Assembly: GCA_024224995.1 (NCBI GenBank)
Contig: JAAENB010000370.1
Coordinates: 1-5,415 of the forward strand
DNA: 5,415 bases
From: a bacterium
GTDB taxonomy: Bacteria > Spirochaetota > UBA4802 > UBA5550
Direction of reading: 5' to 3'
Below, one piece after another: positions 1-5,415 of the stretch; position 1 is the first letter of the stretch, and every line of letters starts with the position of its first letter. The notes below the pieces were generated by a model, which had not been told where the DNA came from, made no database searches, and saw only the letters and a list, made by a program, of their open reading frames with translations. Made by a program: the position numbers and the translations under genes.

Positions 1-1567
1 AGACGGCAAATATTTGCTTCCCGCCGCTTTCAATCCACTCGCTTTTATAGTCCATCTCTTTTTTGAAATCAAAAATAACCAGGTAACCGCTGTCCAGGTG
101 CTGCCGTTCCAGGTAGTCCCGGAGCTGCTCTATCCCTTTTGAGTGCTTTTTTGGGCCATTCCAGATCTTTAGTTCCGTTACGTATTTTTTGTCGTAGAAT
201 GTGATAGCTACGTCCAGCCGCTTCTCTTCCGATACCTGCACCTCTTTGAAGTCAAAGCCGTGACCGTTGATGATCGGTTTAATAAAGGCGATATAAATAA
301 GACGCCAGTTGGCCTCAATAAAATCTTTATCCTTCTTTGAGAATTGCTCTTTCATAAAGACCTGGAAGCGGATGAGGATCTTTTCGAAGTCCAGGGAATT
401 GTCTTCTTTGATAAAAATAGAGCTCTTACTATAATCACCGATCTTCCGGTTAAGTAAGGTATCGATTTTCAGCTTCAGTGACATATAATCATAGATTATC
501 TGTTTGTATATTCTATTATGAATGGAAAGATAGGTTGAGGAGGTATCAAAAATGCCATAAGTTCGCCCCAGGTTGATAAGAGGCACCTTTGGACTGTTTT
601 CAATTTCAACATCTTCCAACAGGATTGCTTCCACCAGCTTGTATAACTCCCTATTGTTCTCCAAATTTTTAATCAAACTGTCAAAATTGGTGTTTTCCTC
701 GCGGATGATCCGGTCAACCGCCCGGTCGACATAAACGGTATTCCACGTTGTATCACTTTCTTCCATTATATATGTATCAATAATATAGCAGAGCTTACTA
801 ACGAGAAAAGGATATCCTGATGTAAAGTCGTAAAGCCGCTCGGCTATGGCCGGTATATCCATGCTTATTTTTTTCTCTGTAGAATAATCGGCAAGCATGG
901 TCTCAATCTCAACAGCCGAAAAAGTGAGGTCGATAGTAAAATCGACGGCGATGTTCCAGGGGGAATTAATTTTTTTTTCTTCATTGGGACGCACTTTAAT
1001 CTTCATATTTTTTACATCATGCACCCCTGCCAGGATAACGCTGTGAAAGGTCTCGTCCTCTCCTTCGTTGCGCAGAAGGTACTTGTCCCGCAGCATTCCC
1101 AGGAAGCTGAGGAAAAGCTGGTTGTTGGTACTCTTATCCACTTCATCAATCATTAAAACCACAGGTTTGTTGCACTTTTTAATTAATTGGGTAATAAATA
1201 ATGACAATAGTTTTAATGACGTAACGGTATCGCCTGGTGTTTTAAGTTGAGCTGCAATTTCCGGTACTTTTTTTTGCAGAAGTTCTAATAGTAATTCCGC
1301 GAATGTTTTGGAAAAGACATCCTCTCTCTCATAAGCCGCGTCACCAATACCGGCAAAACTGGTACGCAGCACCAGGTAATCCTGCTTTTCCAGCATTTTA
1401 GAAAGTAGAAACATCGTCGTGGTCTTCCCGAACTGCCGGGGCCGGTTGATAGTGAAGTATTCCTCTTCTTTAATTAAACCAAAAATTGATTCCAGTTTTT
1501 TGGAGATGTCCACCATAAAATGTTTACCCGGTATACAGGTGCCGGCATAATTAAATCTTTTTGTCAT
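1..1567 (-). CDS. AAA-like ATPase with C-terminal PD-(D/E)XK nuclease-like domain (3' end outside window)
   Basis: An open frame of 522 codons runs from an ATG at 1567 off the left edge. Seen: an N-terminal P-loop, NRPRQFGKTTT (residues 41-51), in which the usual first glycine of Walker A is replaced but GKT is kept. Walker B is VVLMIDE (136-142), followed by VDKS. A winged-helix-like stretch with TYGIF (336-340) and HNRIYKQIIYDYM follows. The C-terminal part shows a PD-(D/E)XK-type core: D452 in RLDVAITF, E465-x-K467 in TELKIW, and a helix with Q482 in EQLRDYL. Known: the R-P-R-x-F-G-K-[ST] loop with a C-terminal nuclease-like domain is typical of the AAA-ATPase-like/AAA_35 proteins that are often multicopy in environmental bacteria; their role is poorly defined, with proposals including defence or selfish elements. 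Inference: an ATP-dependent, cytoplasmic nucleic-acid-acting protein. The start is supported by an AGGAG site 7 bases upstream. It is divergent from the lipoprotein gene. No frameshift or stop was seen. Family assignment is firm, substrate unknown. Confidence 0.85.
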   Translation of the reverse strand, partial: MTKRFNYAGTCIPGKHFMVDISKKLESIFGLIKEEEYFTINRPRQFGKTTTMFLLSKMLEKQDYLVLRTSFAGIGDAAYEREDVFSKTFAELLLELLQKKVPEIAAQLKTPGDTVTSLKLLSLFITQLIKKCNKPVVLMIDEVDKSTNNQLFLSFLGMLRDKYLLRNEGEDETFHSVILAGVHDVKNMKIKVRPNEEKKINSPWNIAVDFTIDLTFSAVEIETMLADYSTEKKISMDIPAIAERLYDFTSGYPFLVSKLCYIIDTYIMEESDTTWNTVYVDRAVDRIIREENTNFDSLIKNLENNRELYKLVEAILLEDVEIENSPKVPLINLGRTYGIFDTSSTYLSIHNRIYKQIIYDYMSLKLKIDTLLNRKIGDYSKSSIFIKEDNSLDFEKILIRFQVFMKEQFSKKDKDFIEANWRLIYIAFIKPIINGHGFDFKEVQVSEEKRLDVAITFYDKKYVTELKIWNGPKKHSKGIEQLRDYLERQHLDSGYLVIFDFKKEMDYKSEWIESGGKQIFAV

Positions 1568-1574
1568 TTACTTT

Positions 1575-1579
1575 CTCCT
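1575..1579 (-). promoter_or_regulatory. Ribosome binding site of the AAA-like ATPase
   Basis: AGGAG on the minus strand lies 7 bases before the ATG at 1567. It fixes that start, which places the P-loop at residue 41 as expected for the family. The site lies at the edge of the decayed paralogue fragment. Confidence 0.7.
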
Positions 1580-1586
1580 GCTTATC

Positions 1587-1672
1587 AAACGTACTCTCAT
1601 TTTTGAAAATCCCGTAGGTGACCCCCATCTTACGGCCCGGTTGATAGCAAAGTATTCACCTTCTTCTGCTTT
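1587..1672 (-). pseudogene. Decayed, internally deleted fragment of a second AAA-like ATPase gene
   Basis: Read on the minus strand, 1672-1637 gives KAEEGEYFAINR. This matches the intact neighbour's segment just before and into its P-loop (KEEEYFTINR, residues 33-42). Over 1637-1666 against 1442-1471 I count 25 of 30 identical bases. The frame then breaks, and 1628-1587 reads MGVTYGIFKNESTF in another frame. This resembles the neighbour's TYGIFDTSSTY beginning at residue 336. The two pieces lie in the same order as in the intact gene but without the roughly 290 residues between them, so most of the ATPase domain is missing. An in-frame TGA at 1675-1673 precedes the first piece. The most economical reading is a remnant of a tandem paralogue that suffered internal deletion and frameshift. 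The first match is convincing; the second is short and rests on about eight residues. Confidence 0.5.
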
Positions 1673-1882
1673 TCAATCCGGATATAATGATAAGAACAAC
1701 AATTTCAGCCTTTCGGTAAAAAAGCAATAATTAAGTTAAAAATAATGATAAATATGTAATAATCTCTTAAATTCAGGTAAAATACCAGTGATTTCCATTA
1801 AAGCACCTTTCTCATAGCGGACATTTATGCCCTGTTTTGGTTTTTATACTTGAACAATGGATGTGGGGATAATAAACAGGTT

Positions 1883-1898
1883 ATACCGGAGACCTGGA
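1883..1898 (+). repeat. 16-base direct repeat, upstream copy
   Basis: The 16 bases ATACCGGAGACCTGGA occur here and again at 2157-2172 inside the lipoprotein gene. Both copies are preceded by TGGGG and an ATAATA-like stretch; the upstream copy has about ten extra bases between. In frame 1861 the upstream copy reads WG, two stops, then TGYTGDLD, resembling WGNNTGDLE in the gene. It may be a fragment of a duplicated propeller-repeat segment, or coincidence. Confidence 0.4.
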
Positions 1899-1920
1899 TT
1901 GATGGGGCTGGCTGCTTGTT

Positions 1921-1926
1921 GAGAGG
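1921..1926 (+). promoter_or_regulatory. Ribosome binding site of the propeller lipoprotein
   Basis: GAGAGG lies 7 bases before the ATG at 1934. It decides the start: the frame is open further upstream to a TTG at 1850, but only the ATG has a good site and places a signal peptide at the N-terminus. Confidence 0.65.
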
Positions 1927-1933
1927 TGTATGC

Positions 1934-3427
1934 ATGAATAACCGGATCCTTAAAAAGATAAATCTGATCCTGTTTATTATTGCGATAGCGGCTATTCTAT
2001 CTGCCTTGACATGCGGGCACACCAGCAGCAAAAGCTCAGGCTGGCACCGGTCCGATCCTTTGTGGAAAGTCAAAACCGTTGACGTGCCCTCAACGTTGGA
2101 AAAAATATCAGAAGCTGCATTTTCATGGAACAGCAATTATTTTGCCTGGGGAAATAATACCGGAGACCTGGAAATATTTTCCGTACAGCCATTAAAAAAA
2201 TTATTTTCCATAAAGGCCCATAACTCCATAATAACAAATATCAGTTTTTCAGATGATGAAACATTATTAGCCACAACCGGTAATTATGGGTACAATCCCA
2301 ATCCCGGTAAAATAAAAATCTGGGACGTTAAAACAGGAACCATGAGAAAAGTATATGAGCCTCCCAAAATACAGGCAGGCAGACGTACAATAGCCATAGA
2401 ATCTCAACTCCTCAGGTTTAAACCGGGAGGAAAAAAGCTCATTTTAGTCGGCAATGACAAGATTGTTAGAACTCTTAATATTAAAACCGGCATATATAAA
2501 AATTTTATAGAATTAAAAGATAAAAAGAAATATAACTATGAAGGATATATCTCACCATACGGTGAAAAACCGGCAGCCATAGACAGCAATTGCCGGTACC
2601 TGTCATCATATATTAAAATAGTAAAAACTACCTACAAAGACGGAAAAAGAAAAAATGAAGAAACCTATTCAATCGGTATCTGGGATCTCACTACAAGGAA
2701 GTTGCTGAAACAATATACGATAGGAAAAAATACCGGGAAGAATAAAATATATTTTCTGCGAAAGAGCTATTTCTCTCCTGACGGCAAGCAGCTTTTAATC
2801 ACCACACGGTATAAAACCCTGGTGACGCAATGGGAAAGCGGAAAAATAATAAGCAGTTTCATAAGACACAAAACATCATTCGCGAATATACTGAACAACA
2901 ACAATACTGTAGTTCTCCTGGCCGGATCATACTCTGACCCGGTCCGGTACAGAATTATTTTCACCGATGCAGTATTTGGCAGAAAAATTAAATCTTTTGT
3001 GCTTAAAAGATTTACTCCCCTGGCCATAAACAGGGATGCCGGAATTATAATGGCCGGAGGGCAGTTCCTGGACATCAGTACATTTTCCTCAAGAGATACC
3101 TATTCCTGTCCCGGCAGTTCAACCCGGGCCGCAGAATGGTGCTGGTCTTTATCCGAAGGGAGTATCAAAAAGTTACGCTGGGATGAAGCAAAAAATTATT
3201 GCCGCAGTAAAGGGCTAAGAGTTCCCAATATGCAGGAGTTCATTGACGCGGTAACATACGGCGGTTTGGGCAGCTTCCCGGAGATTAAGGGTTTAAGGGA
3301 CTGCTTCTGGACCGGGCAGCGTCATTCCGATACAGGGGAGATTTTATGTATGTACCATTACGGCTCATCAGCATGGGAAAAGAAAGATGAACGCCGCCTC
3401 ACTCTGTGTGTTGGCGATCCCCGGTAA
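1934..3427 (+). CDS. Predicted lipoprotein: WD40-like beta-propeller with C-terminal lectin/DUF1566-like domain
   Basis: 497 residues. Seen: a short basic start (MNNRILKK), a hydrophobic core (residues 9-25) and Cys27 in SALTC, an imperfect lipobox, then a Ser/Gly-rich linker. Residues about 55-385 contain irregular WD40-like blades: a GDLEIFSV strand (77-84), SFSDDETLLATTG...IKIWDVKTG (104-135), RFKPGGKKLILVG...RTLNIKTG (161-186), SIGIWDLTTRK (246-256) and YFSPDGKQLLIT (279-290). The C-terminal about 100 residues carry W416-DEAKNYC423, GLRVPNMQEF, C457-FWTG, C472 and the final LTLCVGD (C492). This pattern matches Lcl/DUF1566 and C-type-lectin-fold modules, whose conserved Trp and Cys residues stabilise the fold. 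Inference: an envelope-anchored protein whose propeller and lectin-like domain bind a partner or ligand; no catalytic motif is evident. If the lipobox fails, it could instead be secreted or membrane-tethered. The protein is Lys/Asn-rich through the propeller, while the C-terminal domain is GC-richer. Exact family and ligand are unknown. Confidence 0.8.
   Translation: MNNRILKKINLILFIIAIAAILSALTCGHTSSKSSGWHRSDPLWKVKTVDVPSTLEKISEAAFSWNSNYFAWGNNTGDLEIFSVQPLKKLFSIKAHNSIITNISFSDDETLLATTGNYGYNPNPGKIKIWDVKTGTMRKVYEPPKIQAGRRTIAIESQLLRFKPGGKKLILVGNDKIVRTLNIKTGIYKNFIELKDKKKYNYEGYISPYGEKPAAIDSNCRYLSSYIKIVKTTYKDGKRKNEETYSIGIWDLTTRKLLKQYTIGKNTGKNKIYFLRKSYFSPDGKQLLITTRYKTLVTQWESGKIISSFIRHKTSFANILNNNNTVVLLAGSYSDPVRYRIIFTDAVFGRKIKSFVLKRFTPLAINRDAGIIMAGGQFLDISTFSSRDTYSCPGSSTRAAEWCWSLSEGSIKKLRWDEAKNYCRSKGLRVPNMQEFIDAVTYGGLGSFPEIKGLRDCFWTGQRHSDTGEILCMYHYGSSAWEKKDERRLTLCVGDPR
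2157..2172 (+). repeat. 16-base direct repeat, copy inside the lipoprotein gene
   Basis: This is the exact partner of 1883-1898. Here it encodes part of N-T-G-D-L-E (residues 75-80) in the first propeller blade of the lipoprotein. The two copies are 274 bases apart. Confidence 0.4.
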
Positions 3428-3429
3428 AA

Positions 3430-3476
3430 AACAGCTGGTTTTAGGGAAAAATAGCTGTTAATACTTGATTTTTTTT
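3430..3476 (+). terminator. Possible weak rho-independent terminator after the lipoprotein gene
   Basis: Just after the stop codon, AACAGCT (3430-3436) and AGCTGTT (3453-3459) form a 7-bp stem. Within the loop TTTT (3439-3442) can pair with the A-run at 3447-3451. A run of eight or more T follows at 3469-3476. The stem has only three G-C pairs, and about nine bases separate it from the T-run, so termination may be partial or absent. Confidence 0.35.
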
Positions 3477-3505
3477 GTGATAGCTCTACCGTTGTTCTGT
3501 AATCT

Positions 3506-5415
3506 ATGAAAAACATAACCATAACAAACGCGCGAATCCACAACCTGAAAGGGATTGATATCTCCATCCCTAAAAACAAACTTGTGGTAGCAACAGGAGT
3601 CAGCGGATCGGGCAAATCGAGCCTTGTGTTTGATATCATATTTGAGGAAGGGCGCAAGCAATACCTCCAATCATTGGGCATGCTCTCGGGAATTATCGAC
3701 GAGATCAAGTTCGACAGCGTATCGGGCATTGGGCCTGCTATCGCGGTACAGCAGAGTATTATTCGTCAGAGCAACCCGCGTTCAACCGTAGGTTCAAGAA
3801 CCAATATTTTAAATATGCTTGCTGTACTGTACGCGGGCGAAGGCCGGGTGTCCTGTTCATCATGCGGCACTCCGGTAGAGGAAAACCTTACCTGTGGAAA
3901 ATGCGGCAGCACAGAAGAACGCCTGGAAGTGAGTTATTTTTCTTATAACTCACCTAATGGTATGTGCGTGAAATGTTCCGGGCGGGGGACATATTTTGAA
4001 ATAAACATGAAAGAACTTGTACCAAAAAAGAATACAACTCTTGAGCAGGTTTTTGAAACAGCCGGGGTAACTCCCGGGTACCTGAGAGTGCTCTACAGAA
4101 AATTCAAACAGTACATGAACATGCCTTTTGCGGAGCTGCCCGATGATATAAGAGAAGAAGCAATCTATGGGCAGTATCTAAATAATAACACCGGAAAAGT
4201 CAGCTATTGTCTTACCAGGCTTTTTCAAAACCGTCTTTCCAGGGGCGAAGATTTAAGCGAAATCTATTCTGTATCCCAGTGCTCTCTTTGTAACGGAACC
4301 CGGATCGGTGAAGAAGCGCAGAGAGTTTTTTTGAACGGCAGGAATATTGGTGAATTGGGAAAGATGACCATTGCAGAATTGCAAGGATTTTTTGAAACCC
4401 TGCTGAAGCAAAAAAAACTAACGCCATTCGGGAAAAACCTGGTAAAAGAGATCCGGAGAAAAACTGATTTTCTGATAAAATCCCGCCTGGGTTATCTTTC
4501 GTTGTACCGGGAAATGCCGACACTCTCGGGCGGCGAAATACAGCGGCTCTTTCTAAATTCCCATCTTGAATCAAAGATGGATTCCCTGATCTATATACTC
4601 GATGAACCAACCGTAGGGCTGCATGAATCGGAAAAAGCCGAGTTATTGAAATCGATTAATGCACTTAAGGAATTGGGCAACACCGTTATAGTAGTAGAGC
4701 ACGATAAAAATACAATCGAAATGGCCGATCATATTATCGACATGGGACCAAAAGCCGGAATAGAAGGCGGACAAATAATGTACCAGGGTGACCTGGCAGG
4801 CTTGCTCAAGTGTGATAATTCCATAACCGGGCAATATCTTTCAGGCAGGGCTTCAATGCCTGAAAGAGCGATTAAGCAAGATATTGTAATTGATAAATCA
4901 ACTCCGTGTCTCACTATCCGGCATGCAAAAACTAATAATCTTAAGAACGTGTCTGTGTCATTTCCATTGGGAGTGCTTGTGGGAATCGCGGGTGTTTCGG
5001 GAAGCGGGAAAAGTTCCCTTGTTTCAGATACCCTGATCCCTCTCTTGAAAGGCTACTTTCATACGGATATCGAAGAAGACGAAATAGATGGTGATGCTGA
5101 ATCCGCAATAATAGAAACCGTGGCCGATAAACTTGCAGGCGCGGAGCACCTTTCCGGCTACGCCGAAGTATCACAGGCTCCCATTGGCAGGCATATGAAT
5201 TCCAACCCCGCCTCCTACATAGGCATCTGGGATAAAATACGCAAGCTCTTCGCGAAGCAGCCCGAAGCTATGGAGCAAAAATTATCGGCAGGTCATTTTT
5301 CTTTTAACTCAAAAGGAGCCTGTTCCGGGTGCGGCGGCAGCGGCCGTGAAAAGATCTGGCTGGGGAGTGATTTTTATATTTATAACGAATGCGGGGAATG
5401 CCGCGGAAAACGGTA
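3506..5415 (+). CDS. UvrA-like tandem ABC ATPase lacking the UvrB-binding domain (3' end outside window)
   Basis: 636 codons from an ATG at 3506 off the right edge. Seen in order: NARIHNLKGIDISIP (8-22); Walker A GVSGSGKSS (31-39); CxxC pairs C117/C120, C130/C133, C154/C157 (GMCVKCSGRG) and C259/C262 (CSLCNGTR); ABC signature LSGGEIQR (340-347); Walker B YILDEPT (363-369); H-loop VVEHD (396-400). The second half starts at about 468 with IRHAKTNNLKNVSV, a second GVSGSGKSS (496-504), SQAPIGRHMNSNPASYIG, and a zinc site C606/C609...C629/C632. The second signature and Walker B must lie beyond the window. Known: UvrA dimers recognise DNA damage; class II UvrA proteins lack the UvrB-binding insert and are linked to repair or drug tolerance. 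Here C120 and C130 are only nine residues apart, where UvrA has an insert of over 100. Inference: a cytoplasmic class II UvrA acting without canonical UvrB contact. No Shine-Dalgarno is visible, but a stop codon at 3500 rules out an earlier start. Confidence 0.92.
   Translation, partial: MKNITITNARIHNLKGIDISIPKNKLVVATGVSGSGKSSLVFDIIFEEGRKQYLQSLGMLSGIIDEIKFDSVSGIGPAIAVQQSIIRQSNPRSTVGSRTNILNMLAVLYAGEGRVSCSSCGTPVEENLTCGKCGSTEERLEVSYFSYNSPNGMCVKCSGRGTYFEINMKELVPKKNTTLEQVFETAGVTPGYLRVLYRKFKQYMNMPFAELPDDIREEAIYGQYLNNNTGKVSYCLTRLFQNRLSRGEDLSEIYSVSQCSLCNGTRIGEEAQRVFLNGRNIGELGKMTIAELQGFFETLLKQKKLTPFGKNLVKEIRRKTDFLIKSRLGYLSLYREMPTLSGGEIQRLFLNSHLESKMDSLIYILDEPTVGLHESEKAELLKSINALKELGNTVIVVEHDKNTIEMADHIIDMGPKAGIEGGQIMYQGDLAGLLKCDNSITGQYLSGRASMPERAIKQDIVIDKSTPCLTIRHAKTNNLKNVSVSFPLGVLVGIAGVSGSGKSSLVSDTLIPLLKGYFHTDIEEDEIDGDAESAIIETVADKLAGAEHLSGYAEVSQAPIGRHMNSNPASYIGIWDKIRKLFAKQPEAMEQKLSAGHFSFNSKGACSGCGGSGREKIWLGSDFYIYNECGECRGKR

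Larger units (their letters stand above)
1568..1933. other. Divergent intergenic region, no intact gene
   Basis: This stretch separates the minus-strand ATPase from the plus-strand lipoprotein gene and should contain promoters for both. It holds the ATPase relic (1587-1672), then an AT-rich block (about 1680-1800) with several TAAT/TTAA runs. A perfect TATAAT occurs on the plus strand at 1683-1688, but no good -35 hexamer lies about 17 bases upstream. A TATACT at 1845-1850 also lacks a convincing -35. I therefore call no promoter. The same frame as the lipoprotein is open from a TTG at 1850, but that extension has no visible ribosome binding site and would bury the signal peptide. Confidence 0.6.

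Noticed and set aside
1068..1250. Plus-strand 60-codon frame within the ATPase
   Set aside because: It is antisense to the Walker B region of a well-supported gene.
1551..1628. A 26-codon minus-strand ATG frame overlapping the ATPase start, as a leader peptide
   Set aside because: It has no ribosome binding site, and its sequence is better explained as part of the ATPase relic (TYGIF similarity).
1850..1933. TTG-initiated extension adding 28 residues to the lipoprotein
   Set aside because: No ribosome binding site is visible before the TTG, and the extension would place polar residues ahead of a clear signal peptide that begins at the ATG with a good upstream site.
3358..3729. Minus-strand open frames of 123 and 70 codons crossing the start of the UvrA-like gene
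   Set aside because: They are antisense to well-supported coding sequence and show no recognisable domain.
4212..5174. Several minus-strand open frames within the UvrA-like gene
   Set aside because: They overlap conserved UvrA motifs on the opposite strand and are shadows of that gene.
1..5415. The three genes as one defence operon
   Set aside because: The ATPase is divergent, a terminator-like hairpin separates the other two, and no shared regulatory element or known system with this gene set is evident.

Overview
The window is bacterial. Base composition is moderate, somewhat AT-rich between genes, start codons have Shine-Dalgarno sites, and a lipoprotein-type signal is present. The sequence does not fix the phylum. 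An AAA-like ATPase/PD-(D/E)XK protein, a degenerate relative of it, and a propeller lipoprotein with a C-terminal lectin/DUF1566-like domain would fit a Gram-negative environmental lineage such as Spirochaetota or Desulfobacterota, but that is inference.

Layout: (1) Positions 1-1567, minus strand, hold the first 522 codons of an AAA-like ATPase with a C-terminal PD-(D/E)XK nuclease-like domain; its 3' end lies outside the window. (2) Positions 1568-1933 are the divergent intergenic region. Next to the ATPase start it contains what looks like a decayed, internally deleted fragment of a second gene of the same family (about 1587-1672), followed by an AT-rich stretch. (3) Positions 1934-3427, plus strand, encode a 497-residue predicted lipoprotein with WD40-like beta-propeller repeats and a cysteine-rich C-terminal lectin/DUF1566-like domain. 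(4) A 78-base gap follows with a weak terminator-like hairpin. (5) Positions 3506-5415, plus strand, hold the first 636 codons of a UvrA-like tandem ABC ATPase of the short class that lacks the UvrB-binding domain; its 3' end lies outside the window.

Nothing in the sequence ties the three genes into one pathway. The ATPase is divergent from the other two, and a possible terminator separates the lipoprotein from the UvrA-like gene. The most informative points are the paralogue relic abutting the live ATPase gene, the unusual propeller-lectin architecture of the lipoprotein, and the near-complete absence of a UvrB-interaction insert in the UvrA homologue. I see no CRISPR array, tRNA, rRNA or insertion sequence.
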